NCBI RefSeq assembly: GCF_001664485.1
Contig: NZ_CP013630.1
Location: 3,975,501-4,039,500, forward strand
DNA length: 64,000 nucleotides
Origin: Rhizobium sp. N324
GTDB taxonomy: Bacteria > Pseudomonadota > Alphaproteobacteria > Rhizobiales > Rhizobiaceae
Direction: 5' to 3'
Shown: in pieces, positions 28,511-41,469 of the stretch
Layout: every line of letters begins with the position of its first letter
Position numbering within the stretch: position 1 is the first letter of the stretch
Made by a program: the position numbers and the translations under genes
The notes under the pieces: model-generated
What the model was told of the DNA's origin: nothing
The model's input: only the letters and a program-made list of their open reading frames with translations
Databases searched by the model: none

Positions 28511-31500
28511 ATGTCGATCAAAGCCAGCATCTATCATCTGACGCATTACACCTATGACAAGCCGGTCCGCCTCGGCCCCCAGATCATCCGGCTGAAACCT
28601 GCCTCGCATTCGAAGACAAGAGTGCTCAGTCACTCGCTGAAGGTCACGCCTTCAAATCACTTCGTCAACCTGCAGCAGGACCCTTACGGCAATTACCTCG
28701 CCCGCTACGTCTTCCCGGACCCGGTGACCGAATTCAAGATCGAGGTCGATCTCGTCGCCGACATGACGGTCTACAATCCCTTCGACTTCTTCGTCGAGGA
28801 GGAGGCGACCAAGTGGCCCTTCGGCTATCCGGAAACGATCCAGGAGGATCTGTCGATCTATATGACGCCGGAACCGGCCGGCCCACGGCTGAAGGCGCTG
28901 CTGCCGACGCTCGACTGGTCGCCCGGCCAGGCGACGGTCGATATGGTCGTCGGGTTGAATGCCCGTCTGCAGCGGCAGATCGGCTATGTCATCCGCATGG
29001 AAACCGGCGTGCAGACGCCGGAGGAGACGCTCGAAAGCGCCAAGGGCTCGTGCCGCGACACCAGCTGGCTGCTCGTCCAGATCCTTCGCCATCTCGGCCT
29101 TGCCGCCCGCTTCGTCTCCGGATACCTCATCCAGCTGACGCCGGATCTGAAAGCGCTCGACGGCCCCTCCGGCACCGAAGTCGATTTCACCGACCTGCAT
29201 GCCTGGGCGGAGGTCTATCTGCCCGGCGCCGGCTGGGTCGGCCTCGACCCCACTTCCGGCCTCTTGACCGGCGAAAGCCATATCCCGCTGGCCGCCACGC
29301 CGCATTACCGCAACGCCGCCCCGATCTCCGGCGGTTACTTCGGCGAAGCCGAAACCGAATTCGCCTTCGACATGAAGGTCTCGCGGGTCGCCGAGCACCC
29401 GCGCATCACCAAGCCCTTCTCCGATGAAAGCTGGGAGGAGCTCAACGAACTCGGCGAGAGGGTCGACCGCATCCTCGAGGCCGAGGACGTGCATCTGACG
29501 ATGGGCGGCGAGCCGACCTTCGTTTCGATCGACGACTTCCAGTCCGAGGAGTGGAACACCGCCGCCGTCGGCCCGACCAAGCGTGAAAAGGCCGACAGCC
29601 TGATCCGCCGGCTGCAGGAACGCTTCGCCCCCGGCGGCTTCCTGCATTACGGCCAGGGCAAGTGGTATCCGGGCGAAAGCCTGCCGCGCTGGACCTTCTC
29701 GCTCTACTGGCGCCGCGACGGCAAGCCGGTCTGGCAGAACCTCGATCTGGTCGCCGTCGAAGGCAAGGATACCGGCGTCACTTCAGAGGATGCCGAAAAG
29801 CTCTTGACGGCGATCGCGAAAGAACTGGCGATCAAGCCCGCCATGGTGCAGCCGGCCTTTGAGGATCCGGCCGACTGGATCATCAAGGAGGGCAATCTCC
29901 CCGACAATGTCGATCCGGCAAATTCGAAATTGAAGGATCCCGAGGAACGCAACCGCATCGCCCGCGTCTTCGATCGTGGCCTGACCGTCCCCACAGGCTA
30001 CATCCTTCCGGTCCAGGCATGGAACGCCAGGGCCGCTGAAAGCCGGGTCTGGGTCAGCGAGAAATGGCGCACCCGCCGCGGCAAAATCTTCCTCGTTCCC
30101 GGCGACAGCCCGATCGGTTACCGCCTGCCGCTCGGCACCCTGCCCTATGTTCCCCCGGCGCGTTATCCCTATATCCACCCCGCCGATCCGACGATCCCGC
30201 GCGAACCGCTGCCCGATGTCTTCATACCGGCCGGCCGCGCCATGCCGGAAGCCTCCTTCCACGCCGGCGAGAGCAATCGCAGCCGGATCGAACAGACGCT
30301 CGGTGAGATCGGCGGCGCCGTGCGCACCGCCATGTCGGTCGAGCCGCGCGACGGCAGGCTCTGCGTCTTCATGCCGCCGGTCGAGCGCATCGAGGACTAT
30401 CTCGAGCTGATCGCAGCTGCGGAAAACGCCGCCGCCGAGCTGAAGCTTCCCGTCCATATCGAAGGTTATCCGCCGCCGCAGGACGAGCGCATCAACGTCA
30501 TCCGCGTCGCCCCGGATCCCGGCGTCATCGAGGTCAACATTCATCCTGCCTCGAACTGGAAGGAATGCGTCGACATCACCACGGCGGTCTATGAAGAGGC
30601 GCGCGCCACCCGGCTCGGCGCCGACAAGTTCATGATCGACGGCCGTCATACCGGCACCGGCGGCGGCAACCATGTCGTCGTCGGCAGCGCCAATCCGAAC
30701 AACAGCCCCTTCCTGCGCCGTCCCGATCTCCTGAAGAGCGTCGTCCTTCACTGGCAGCGCCACCCCTCGCTCTCCTACCTCTTCTCCGGCATGTTCATCG
30801 GTCCGACCAGCCAGGCGCCGCGCATCGACGAGGCCCGCCATGACAGCCTTTACGAGCTGGAGATCGCCATGGCGCAGATCGCGGCTCCCGGCCGCGGCCA
30901 GCCGCCGCTGCCCTGGCTGGTCGACCGGCTGTTCCGCAACCTTTTGACCGATGTCACCGGCAACACGCACCGCGCCGAGATCTGCATCGACAAGCTGTTT
31001 TCGCCCGACGGCCCGACCGGCAGGCTCGGCCTCATCGAGTTCCGCGGCTTCGAGATGCCGCCCAACGCGCGCATGTCGCTTGCCCAGCAATTGCTGGTGC
31101 GCGCGCTGATCGCCCGTTTCTGGGTCAACCCCGTCGACGGCAAGTTCGTCCGCTGGGGCACGACCCTGCACGACCGTTTCATGCTGCCGCATTTCGTCTG
31201 GGCCGATTTCCTCGACGTGCTTGCCGACCTTCGCCAAAACGGCTTCGACGTCAGCCCGGAATGGTTCAAGGCCCAGCTCGAATTCCGCTTCCCCTTCTGC
31301 GGCGAAGTCGAATACGAGGGCTCGAAACTGGAACTGCGCCAGGCACTGGAGCCTTGGCACGTCATGGGCGAAGAGGGCGCGCCGGGCGGCACCGTCCGCT
31401 ACGTCGACAGTTCCGTCGAGCGCCTTCAAGTGCGGCTCGAAACAAGCAATGCGGCGCGCTACACCGTCACCTGCAATGGCCGCACCCTGCCGCTGACGCC

Positions 31501-31837
31501 GACCGGCACATCAGGCGTGTCGGTGGCCGGCGTCCGTTACAAGGCTTGGCAGCCGGCCTCCGGCCTGCATCCTGTGCTGCCGATCAACACGCCTTTGACT
31601 TTTGACATTTATGATACATGGTCGAAGCGTTCGATCGGCGGCTGCATCTATCATGTTGCCCATCCGGGCGGCCGGACCTATGACACCTTCCCGGTCAACG
31701 GCAACGAGGCGGAAGCAAGGCGGCTCGCCCGCTTCGAGCCGTGGGGACATACGGCGGGCGGCTATATTCCGCGCGCCGAGACGGGTTCGCTGGAATTCCC
31801 GCTGACGCTGGATCTGCGGCGGCCTGCTGGAATTTGA
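28511..31837 (+). CDS. Large transglutaminase-like / DUF2126 protein
   Basis: A 1108-residue protein. Residues 1-290 form a bacterial transglutaminase-like region: an N-terminal beta domain ([21 protein letters not shown]), then a papain-like core with Cys181 (KGSCRDTSW), His230 (DLHAWAEV) and Asp246 (LDPTSG), a full catalytic triad. Residues from about 310 on are DUF2126, beginning [17 protein letters not shown] and containing [17 protein letters not shown] and [20 protein letters not shown]2126 is related to amidoligases that make amide bonds. The protein could thus cut or transfer at one end and ligate at the other; the substrate is unknown. No signal peptide or membrane helix is present. 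It starts a three-gene block with the ATP-grasp and second transglutaminase genes. Confidence 0.9.
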   Translation: MSIKASIYHLTHYTYDKPVRLGPQIIRLKPASHSKTRVLSHSLKVTPSNHFVNLQQDPYGNYLARYVFPDPVTEFKIEVDLVADMTVYNPFDFFVEEEATKWPFGYPETIQEDLSIYMTPEPAGPRLKALLPTLDWSPGQATVDMVVGLNARLQRQIGYVIRMETGVQTPEETLESAKGSCRDTSWLLVQILRHLGLAARFVSGYLIQLTPDLKALDGPSGTEVDFTDLHAWAEVYLPGAGWVGLDPTSGLLTGESHIPLAATPHYRNAAPISGGYFGEAETEFAFDMKVSRVAEHPRITKPFSDESWEELNELGERVDRILEAEDVHLTMGGEPTFVSIDDFQSEEWNTAAVGPTKREKADSLIRRLQERFAPGGFLHYGQGKWYPGESLPRWTFSLYWRRDGKPVWQNLDLVAVEGKDTGVTSEDAEKLLTAIAKELAIKPAMVQPAFEDPADWIIKEGNLPDNVDPANSKLKDPEERNRIARVFDRGLTVPTGYILPVQAWNARAAESRVWVSEKWRTRRGKIFLVPGDSPIGYRLPLGTLPYVPPARYPYIHPADPTIPREPLPDVFIPAGRAMPEASFHAGESNRSRIEQTLGEIGGAVRTAMSVEPRDGRLCVFMPPVERIEDYLELIAAAENAAAELKLPVHIEGYPPPQDERINVIRVAPDPGVIEVNIHPASNWKECVDITTAVYEEARATRLGADKFMIDGRHTGTGGGNHVVVGSANPNNSPFLRRPDLLKSVVLHWQRHPSLSYLFSGMFIGPTSQAPRIDEARHDSLYELEIAMAQIAAPGRGQPPLPWLVDRLFRNLLTDVTGNTHRAEICIDKLFSPDGPTGRLGLIEFRGFEMPPNARMSLAQQLLVRALIARFWVNPVDGKFVRWGTTLHDRFMLPHFVWADFLDVLADLRQNGFDVSPEWFKAQLEFRFPFCGEVEYEGSKLELRQALEPWHVMGEEGAPGGTVRYVDSSVERLQVRLETSNAARYTVTCNGRTLPLTPTGTSGVSVAGVRYKAWQPASGLHPVLPINTPLTFDIYDTWSKRSIGGCIYHVAHPGGRTYDTFPVNGNEAEARRLARFEPWGHTAGGYIPRAETGSLEFPLTLDLRRPAGI

Positions 31838-31867
31838 GGCCGGGGGTGAGGGATAGCTCGGGTTTTG

Positions 31868-34285
31868 ATGGGTAAGAGGCCGGCAGTAGAGCGCAGGGAA
31901 GAGACCGTAGACCGCACCGGCAAACGTGCGGCCTTCGACTATGCGCCGCTTCCCGACACCGCCGACGAGATGGTTGACAACAAGGGCAGGGTTCGCCCGG
32001 TCTGGCAGCATTTCCTCTCGCATCTGAGCGCGATGCCGGAAAAGGATCTTGCCGAGCGTTTCGCCCGCGCCGACCGCTACCTCCGGGATGCCGGCGTCTT
32101 CTACCGTGCCTATGGCAGCAAGGGCACCGGCGAACGCGCCTGGCCGATCTCGCATATCCCGGTGCTGATCGACGAACGCGAATGGCAGACGCTGTCGGCC
32201 GGCCTCGTCCAGCGCGCCGACCTGCTGGAGGCGATCGTCGCCGATATCTACGGCGACAACCGGCTGGTGGAAGAAGGTGTGCTGCCGCCGGCGCTGATGG
32301 CCGCCAATCCCGAATTCCAGCGCCCGCTCGCCGGCATCCGGCCGGCCTCCGGCCATTATCTGCATTTCTGCGCCTTCGAGATCGGCCGCGGGCCCGACGG
32401 CAACTGGTGGGTGCTGGCCGACAGGACGCAGGCGCCGTCGGGCGCCGGTTTCGCGCTGGAAAGCCGCGTTGCCACGACCCGGGCCTTCTCGGATATCTAT
32501 GCCGAAACCCCGGTCCACCGCCTCGCCTCCTTCTTCGGCGGCTTCCGCGATGCGCTGCAGGGCATGAAACATTCGGGCGACGACCGCATCGCCGTGCTGA
32601 CCCCGGGCCCGGCCAACGAGACCTATTACGAGCACGCCTATATCGCGCGCTATCTCGGTTTCATGCTGCTTGAGGGCGAGGATCTGACGGTCGTCAAGGG
32701 CCGCGTCATGGTGCGCACCGTCGCCGGCCTGAAGCCGATCGGCGTGCTCTGGCGCCGTCTCGATTCGGCCTTTGCCGATCCGTTGGAACTGAACCAGAAT
32801 TCGCATATCGGCACACCCGGCCTCGTCGAGGCGCTGCGCGCCGAAAGCGTGACCATCGTCAATGCGCTCGGCACCGGCGTTCTCGAGACCCGGGCGCTTC
32901 TGGCCTTCATGCCGACCATCTGTCGCCGTCTGCTGGGGCAGGATCTGCAGCTGCCTTCGATCGCCACCTGGTGGTGCGGCCAGGAGGAGGAACGCGAGCA
33001 CGTCGCCAGGAATATCGAGAAGATGGTGATCGGCCCGGCCTATTCCCGCGCCCCCTTCTTCGACGACGACGGCGAATCCGTGCTCGGCTCGTCGCTGCGG
33101 GCGACCGCCAAGGATTCCATCACCGACTGGCTGAGTTCGGACGGCCCGAAACTTGTGGGACAGGAGGTCGTGACGCTGTCGACGACGCCCGCCTGGGTGG
33201 ACGGCAAGCTGGTGCCGCGGCCGATGTCGCTGCGCGTCTTTGCCGCCCGCACGGCGAACGGCTGGCAGATCATGCCCGGCGGTTTTGCCCGCATCGGCTC
33301 CGGCGCCGATGTCGCGGCGATCGCCATGCAGTCGGGCGGCGCGGCCGCCGACGTCTGGATCGTCAGCGACAAGCCGGTCGAGCGCCACACGCTGCTGCCG
33401 GCCGAGGGCAGCTTCACCCGCAACATGCCGGGCAGCCTGCCGAGCCGGGCGGCCGACAATCTGTTCTGGCTCGGCCGCTACATCGAGCGTGCCGAAGGGG
33501 CGCTGCGCATCCTGCGCGCCTGGCATGCGCGTTACGCCGAAGCCGCCGATCCGAGCCAGCCACTGCTCGCCGACGTCTCCGCCTACCTCGCCGCCGTCGA
33601 TATCGATACTGCCGAACCCGTGCCGGAAACGCTGTTGCGCAACATCGACAGCGCCGTGTATTCGGCGAGCAACATCCGCGACCGCTTCTCGCCGGACGGT
33701 TGGCTGGCGCTCAACGATCTCGCCAAGACCGCCCGCCGCTTTCACGTCACCGTCGCTGCCGGCGACGACGCCAGCCACGCGATGACGATCCTGCTGCGCA
33801 AGCTCGCCGGTTTTGCCGGCCTGGTGCACGAAAACATGTACCGTTTCATGGGCTGGCGCTTCCTCTCGCTCGGCCGCTATATCGAGCGCGGCCTGCACAT
33901 GACGCGGCTGCTCGGCCACATGTCCGGCCCGGAAGCGCCCGACGGCGCGCTCGACATGCTGCTGGAGATCGGCGACAGCGTCATGACCCACCGCCGCCGC
34001 TACAACGTCAACACGGCGCGGCTGACCGTCACCGACCTGCTGGCGCTCGATCCCCTCAATCCGCGCTCGGTGCTCTTCCAGGTGAACGAAATCCACCACG
34101 AGGTCGAGCAACTGCCGAACGCCCTGATCAACGGCCAGATGTCGCCCTTCTACCGCGAGGCGATGCGGCTCCACTCGGGCCTGGCGGTCATGACGCCGGA
34201 GGGCATGGGTGCCGAAGTCTATCAGCGGCTCGAACGTGAATTGGAGCAGCTTTCCGATCTGCTCGCCCAGACCTATCTCGGGTGA
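31868..34285 (+). CDS. Circularly permuted ATP-grasp plus alpha-E domain protein
   Basis: An 805-residue fusion. The first 510 residues are a circularly permuted type 2 ATP-grasp (DUF404/DUF407-type): VFYRAYGSKGTGERAWPIS, IYGDNRLVEEGVLPP, VLADRTQAPSGAGFALESR and MPGGFARIGSG. Such enzymes are predicted to join a carboxylate to an amine using ATP. From about residue 523 an alpha-E helical domain follows (LPSRAADNLFWLGRYIERAE and a second FLSLGRYIERGLHMTRLLG). Elsewhere these domains are usually separate genes, and the fusion itself is known in alphaproteobacteria. The ATG at 31868 is used; a TTG just before it is unlikely. The next gene overlaps or follows within a few bases. Confidence 0.9.
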   Translation: MGKRPAVERREETVDRTGKRAAFDYAPLPDTADEMVDNKGRVRPVWQHFLSHLSAMPEKDLAERFARADRYLRDAGVFYRAYGSKGTGERAWPISHIPVLIDEREWQTLSAGLVQRADLLEAIVADIYGDNRLVEEGVLPPALMAANPEFQRPLAGIRPASGHYLHFCAFEIGRGPDGNWWVLADRTQAPSGAGFALESRVATTRAFSDIYAETPVHRLASFFGGFRDALQGMKHSGDDRIAVLTPGPANETYYEHAYIARYLGFMLLEGEDLTVVKGRVMVRTVAGLKPIGVLWRRLDSAFADPLELNQNSHIGTPGLVEALRAESVTIVNALGTGVLETRALLAFMPTICRRLLGQDLQLPSIATWWCGQEEEREHVARNIEKMVIGPAYSRAPFFDDDGESVLGSSLRATAKDSITDWLSSDGPKLVGQEVVTLSTTPAWVDGKLVPRPMSLRVFAARTANGWQIMPGGFARIGSGADVAAIAMQSGGAAADVWIVSDKPVERHTLLPAEGSFTRNMPGSLPSRAADNLFWLGRYIERAEGALRILRAWHARYAEAADPSQPLLADVSAYLAAVDIDTAEPVPETLLRNIDSAVYSASNIRDRFSPDGWLALNDLAKTARRFHVTVAAGDDASHAMTILLRKLAGFAGLVHENMYRFMGWRFLSLGRYIERGLHMTRLLGHMSGPEAPDGALDMLLEIGDSVMTHRRRYNVNTARLTVTDLLALDPLNPRSVLFQVNEIHHEVEQLPNALINGQMSPFYREAMRLHSGLAVMTPEGMGAEVYQRLERELEQLSDLLAQTYLG

Positions 34286-34290
34286 CGGCG

Positions 34291-35169
34291 ATGCTTTACG
34301 ATCTTTCGCTGCGCATGGGTTACAGCTACGACGTGCCGGCCTCCGGCGCCCGCCACATCATGCGCCTGATGCCGCTATCGCTGACCAACCGGCAACGGCT
34401 GGTCGCCGGCTCGATCACCATCTCGCCGACGCCGGACGAACAGTCGCATTTCGTCGATTTCTTCGATCATCCCGCCACCGCTTTCATGCTGCGCGCGCCG
34501 CACGAGACGCTCGACATCCGCATGCAGGCCCGCGTCCAGGTGGAAAGCCAGCCGATCGCCGCCGATTTCTCGCCGCTGCTGGCCGACCTGCCGGAGGAAA
34601 TAGCCGGCATCTGGTCTCTGGCGCCGGATTCGCCGCACCACTTCCTCGGCGACAGCCCGCGCCTGACCCAGACGCGCGAGATCGCCGACTATGCGCGAAG
34701 CTGCGCCATGCCTGATCTGACGGCGATGCAGATCGCCTATGCGCTCTGTGCCCGCATCCACAAGGATTTCAGCTACGACGCCGACGCGACGACGGTGGAC
34801 ACGACGCCGATCGAGGCATTCAGGCTGAAGCGCGGCGTCTGCCAGGATTTCACCCACATTATGATCCTGGCGCTCCGCAGCCTCGGCATTCCGGCGGGTT
34901 ACGTCTCGGGTTTCCTGCGCACCATCCCGCCGCCCGGCAAGGAACGCTTGGAAGGGGCGGATGCCATGCATGCCTGGGTCAGGATCTGGTGCGGCGAGAC
35001 CATCGGCTGGATCGAACTCGATCCGACCAACGACATCTCAGCCGGCACTGACCACATCGTCGTCGCCTACGGCCGGGATTATTCCGACGTCGTCCCCGTC
35101 ATCGGCGTGTTGAAAAGCTATGGCGGCCAACGCGCCGTCCAGGCGGTCGACGTAATCCCGCTGAAATAA
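34291..35169 (+). CDS. Transglutaminase-like cysteine peptidase family protein
   Basis: A 292-residue protein with the same two-part plan as the N-terminus of the large transglutaminase gene: an N-terminal beta domain (MLYDLSLRMGYSYDVPASGARHIMRLMPL) and a papain-like core with Cys184 (KRGVCQDFTH), His227 (AMHAWVRI) and Asp244 (ELDPTND). The triad is intact. It is probably a cytoplasmic protease, isopeptidase or transferase. A GTG at 34282 overlapping the previous stop is a possible earlier start; the ATG at 34291 has GGGTGA upstream. It forms a tight operon with the ATP-grasp gene. Confidence 0.9.
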   Translation: MLYDLSLRMGYSYDVPASGARHIMRLMPLSLTNRQRLVAGSITISPTPDEQSHFVDFFDHPATAFMLRAPHETLDIRMQARVQVESQPIAADFSPLLADLPEEIAGIWSLAPDSPHHFLGDSPRLTQTREIADYARSCAMPDLTAMQIAYALCARIHKDFSYDADATTVDTTPIEAFRLKRGVCQDFTHIMILALRSLGIPAGYVSGFLRTIPPPGKERLEGADAMHAWVRIWCGETIGWIELDPTNDISAGTDHIVVAYGRDYSDVVPVIGVLKSYGGQRAVQAVDVIPLK

Positions 35170-35283
35170 TCCCAAAACTGGAAAAATCTGCCGATTCGTT
35201 AGAATTGAATGGACGCCGTAAGGACGACGTAAAGAAGTAGCGACGCCTAATGTAACCCACAGGGTCCATTTCGGGTGAACATG

Positions 35284-36510
35284 ATGAGCACCTTCTCTTT
35301 GTACCCCTGCCTGCGTCGCATGTTGAGCGATCGAGGCGGGAATTTCGGTATCATGACGGCTATCCTGCTGCCCGTTCTTGTCGGAGCTGCCGGCATGGCG
35401 ATCGACTATTCGAATATGGCGCTGTCGAAGCGCGAGTTGCAGGAAGCCACGGACTCGGCGGCTATCGCCGCAGCGACTGCGCTCGCCAATGAGAAGACCG
35501 ACGAGGCCGGCGCGAAAAGCCTTGCGAAGGATTTTGTCGCCGGACAGATGGCACAGGTTCTTGCGAAGAACTCCATTCAAGGCTCGATCAAGGATAAAAC
35601 GAACGTCAACGTCACGACCACGGCAAATGGTACAAAGAGCAAGATCTTCAAGGTCGATGTCAACACCTCCTTCGACCTCCCGCTCAGTCCCCTGATGCGC
35701 GTCTTCGGTAAGGCGACGCAGACCATCAGCGCGACAAGTAGCGGCGAGAACGGCCAGACCGATACACAAGGCGCACTCTCGATGTATCTGGTCCTCGATC
35801 GCTCCGGTTCGATGTCTTTCATAACCGATCAGAAGAAAACGAAGCCGTCGAAATGTGACAACTACACACAAGACAGTTGGCCGGATCCGGACAAAGATTT
35901 GAAGTCCTACTGCTATATCCGCAAGATAGAGGCGTTACAGACAGCGGCTGCTGGGCTTTTCACCGAACTTAACAAAGCCGATCCAACGAGCGAACTCGTG
36001 CGTGTCGGCGCTGTCTCCTATACGGACAAACAACAAGCGGCCAAAGCGATCAATTGGGGCACTGCGGACGCCGCGAGCTACGTCTCGGCTCTCCCCTATT
36101 TGCCGACCGGCGGCACAGATGCGAGTGATGCGCTTGATACGGCCTACAAGGCTCTGAAGTCCTCGACCGAGGGCACCGATACGGAGACCCAGAAGCACAA
36201 ATCCAAGAATCACAACAGTTTCCAACGATATATTATCCTGATGACCGACGGTGAAATGACGGGCAACGGTAGTTCGTGGAATAGTTCACTTGACAAGGAA
36301 GTCCGCGATCTCTGCACTGTGGTAAAAAGCGATGGCATTACCATCTTTACCATTGCCTTCATGGCTCCGCAGAGGGGCAAGGATTTGCTCCAGGCCTGCG
36401 CAAGCAGTACCGCGAACTATTATGCTCCCGACAACATGGCCAAGCTGGTCGAAGATTTCGGCGACATCGCCGCAAAGGCTACAAGCTCGATCACCCGTCT
36501 GACGAACTAA
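35284..36510 (+). CDS. TadG-like protein with von Willebrand factor A domain
   Basis: A 408-residue protein. The N-terminus is TadE/TadG-like, with a membrane helix ending a positively charged stretch (DRGGNFGIMTAILLPVLVGAAGMAIDYS in parts, about 18-45) and the KRELQEATDSAAIAAA helix. From about residue 165 a vWA domain follows with a full metal-ion site: DRSGSMS (D172, S174, S176), GGTDASD and MTDGEMTG. It is anchored in the inner membrane with the vWA domain outside and may bind other pilus or envelope proteins. TadG proteins serve Flp pilus assembly, but no tad or cpa genes are nearby. Two ATGs (35281, 35284) and a GTG (35275) compete; 35284 has the best spacing. Confidence 0.85.
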   Translation: MSTFSLYPCLRRMLSDRGGNFGIMTAILLPVLVGAAGMAIDYSNMALSKRELQEATDSAAIAAATALANEKTDEAGAKSLAKDFVAGQMAQVLAKNSIQGSIKDKTNVNVTTTANGTKSKIFKVDVNTSFDLPLSPLMRVFGKATQTISATSSGENGQTDTQGALSMYLVLDRSGSMSFITDQKKTKPSKCDNYTQDSWPDPDKDLKSYCYIRKIEALQTAAAGLFTELNKADPTSELVRVGAVSYTDKQQAAKAINWGTADAASYVSALPYLPTGGTDASDALDTAYKALKSSTEGTDTETQKHKSKNHNSFQRYIILMTDGEMTGNGSSWNSSLDKEVRDLCTVVKSDGITIFTIAFMAPQRGKDLLQACASSTANYYAPDNMAKLVEDFGDIAAKATSSITRLTN

Positions 36511-36537
36511 GTCACGAAGTCGGTGGGGGTCGATACA

Positions 36538-36569
36538 AAGCCGCGCCGGAACAAACCCGCGCGGCTTTT
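36538..36569 (+). terminator. Terminator after the vWA protein gene
   Basis: A perfect 9-bp stem (AAGCCGCGC at 36538-36546 with GCGCGGCTT at 36559-36567) ends in TTTT. It lies 28 bp after the stop and separates this gene from the glycogen operon. The following 215 bp up to glgP are AT-rich and hold no gene. Confidence 0.85.
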
Positions 36570-36784
36570 CGTTATCGCTATCCCATCCATCTGATCGGGA
36601 AAAGCGTTTGAAATCAATTCCCTCGAACCCGGTGATTCTGAAGGTTTCGCAAATTTTTCGTTTGCTCAAATCCTTTGTTGCAAGTGCTTAGTAACGATGC
36701 ATAAACTGTCGTCGGCACAAGCGACAAATCGATTAAATCAGGCATAACATCCTGAAACCAAATTAAAATTGGCGAGATCTGACA

Positions 36785-39243
36785 ATGAATACCGTTTCCA
36801 AGCCGATTATTCCCTCCCCCGCCCCGCGCAGCTCGAAGCCGGAAATTCTCGCCGAAGAAATCATCGAACGCCTGACCTACCGCATCGGCAAGGACGCCAA
36901 GGTGGCAAAGCCGCACGATTGGCTGACCGCGACGATCCTGGTGGTGCGCGACCGCATCATCGACAAGTGGATGGCCTCCACCCGCGAGGTTTATGCGACC
37001 GGCGCCAAGCGCGTCTATTATCTGTCTCTCGAATTCCTGATCGGCCGCCTGATGCGCGATGCCGTCTCCAATCTCGGCCTGATGGAGGAGGTGCGCGATG
37101 CGCTCACCTCGCTCGGTGTCGACGTCAACGTCATTGCCGGCCTGGAGCCGGATGCCGCCCTCGGGAATGGCGGCCTCGGCCGTCTCGCCGCCTGTTTCAT
37201 GGAGAGCATGGCGACGGTCGACGTCCCCGCCTATGGCTACGGCATCCGCTATGTGCACGGCCTCTTCCGCCAGCAACTGGCCGATGGCTGGCAGGTGGAA
37301 CTGCCGGAAAACTGGCTCGCCCACGGCAATCCCTGGGAGTTCGAGCGCCGCGAGAGCGCCTATGAAATCGGCTTCGGCGGCGCCGTCGAATTCATCACCA
37401 CCCATGACGACCAGCCGCGCTACGTCTGGAAACCGGCCGAGCGCGTCATCGCCGCCGCCTTCGACACGCCGGCCGTCGGCTGGCGCGGCAAGCGCGTCAA
37501 CACGCTACGCCTCTGGTCGGCGCAGCCGATCGATCCGATCCTGCTCGATGCCTTCAATGCCGGCGACCACATCGGGGCGCTGCGCGAAAGCAACAAGGCC
37601 GAAAGCCTGACCCGAGTTCTCTATCCGGCCGACGCCACCCCGGCCGGCCAGGAACTGCGCCTGCGCCAGGAATTCTTCTTCTCGTCGGCTTCGCTGCAGG
37701 ACATCCTGCGCCGCCATCTGCAGCAATATGACGATTTCACCTCGCTGCCGGATAAGGTGGCGATCCAGTTGAACGACACCCATCCCGCCGTCTCCGTCGC
37801 CGAACTCGTGCGTCTGCTCTGCGATGTTCACGGGATGGATTTCGACCAGGCCTGGGAAATCACCCGCCATACCTTCTCCTACACCAACCACACGCTGCTG
37901 CCGGAAGCGCTGGAAAGCTGGGCGGTGCCGCTGTTCGAGCGTCTGCTGCCGCGCCACATGCAGATCATCTATGCGATCAACGCCAAGATTCTGCTCGACG
38001 CGCGCAAGGGCAAGAACTTCTCCGATGGCGAAATCCGCTCGATCTCGCTGATCGATGAAAGCGGCGACCGCCGCGTGCGCATGGGCAACCTCGCTTTCGT
38101 CGGCTCGCATTCGATCAACGGCGTCTCGGCCCTGCATACCGACCTGATGAAGGTCACGGTCTTTGCCGACCTGCACAAGCTCTATCCCGACCGCATCAAC
38201 AACAAGACCAACGGCATCACGCCGCGGCGCTGGCTGCAGCAGTGCAATCCCGGTCTCACCGGCCTGATCCGCGAGGCGATCGGCGACGAATTCCTCGACG
38301 ATGCCGAGAAGCTGCGCCCGCTCGAGGCGCACGCTTCGGATCCGAGCTTCCAGCAGCAGTTCGCAGCGGTGAAGCGCGCCAACAAGGTGGCGCTCTCCAA
38401 CCTCGTCGCCAGCCGCATGGGCGTCAAGCTCGATCCGTCGGCGATGTTCGACATCCAGATCAAGCGCATCCACGAATACAAGCGCCAGCTTCTGAACATC
38501 ATCGAGGCCGTCGCGCTCTACGACCAGATCCGCTCGCATCCCGAGCTCGACTGGGTGCCGCGCGTCAAACTCTTCGCCGGCAAGGCGGCGCCGAGTTATT
38601 ACAACGCCAAGCTGATCATCAAGCTGATCAACGACGTCGCCCGCACGATCAACAACGATCCGTCGGTGCGCGGCCTGCTGAAGGTCGTCTTCGTGCCGAA
38701 TTACAATGTTTCGCTCGCCGAGGTCATGGTTCCGGCCGCCGACCTCTCCGAGCAGATCTCGACCGCCGGCATGGAAGCATCCGGCACGGGCAACATGAAG
38801 TTCGGCCTCAACGGCGCGCTGACCATCGGCACGCTCGACGGCGCCAATGTCGAGATGCGCGACAATGTCGGTGAAGACAACATCGTTATCTTCGGCCTTA
38901 CGGCGGACGAGGTCTCGAAGGTCCGCAGCGACGGCCACAATCCCCGCGCCATCATCGAGGGGTCGCGCGAACTCGCCCAGGCGCTCTCAGCCATCGGCTC
39001 GGGCGTCTTTTCGCCCGATGACCGCAATCGCTACACCTCGCTGATCGACGGCATCTATTCCCACGACTGGTTCATGGTCGCGGCCGATTTCGACGCCTAC
39101 GCCCAGGCCCAGCGTGAAGTCGATCAGATCTGGACCAATCAGTCCGCCTGGTACACCAAGACGATCAACAACACGGCGCGGATGGGCTGGTTCTCGTCCG
39201 ACCGTACGATCAGGCAATATGCCGACGAAATCTGGAGAGCCGG

Positions 39244-39247
<4 letters not shown>
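36785..39247 (+). CDS. glgP: Glycogen phosphorylase
   Basis: A PLP-dependent enzyme that removes glucose from glycogen ends as glucose-1-phosphate. It is 820 residues, as usual for bacterial GlgP. Clear family segments are YLSLEFLIGRLMRDAVSN (about 79-96), GNGGLGRLAACFMESMAT (about 127-144), NDTHPAVSVAELVRLL and the PLP region EASGTGNMKFGLNGALTIG, where the Lys carries the cofactor. It opens the glycogen operon after an AT-rich, 215-bp leader. Its stop overlaps the glgB start by 4 bp, so translation of the two is coupled. Being first lets breakdown be made together with synthesis enzymes, as in Agrobacterium. Confidence 0.97.
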
Positions 39248-41451
<2,204 letters not shown>

Positions 41452-41469
41452 TACTGGTGGGAGGAGAAA

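Noticed and set aside
31511..34174. 887-codon open frame opposite the ATP-grasp gene
   Set aside because: Antisense shadow with biased composition; the plus-strand gene has clear domains.
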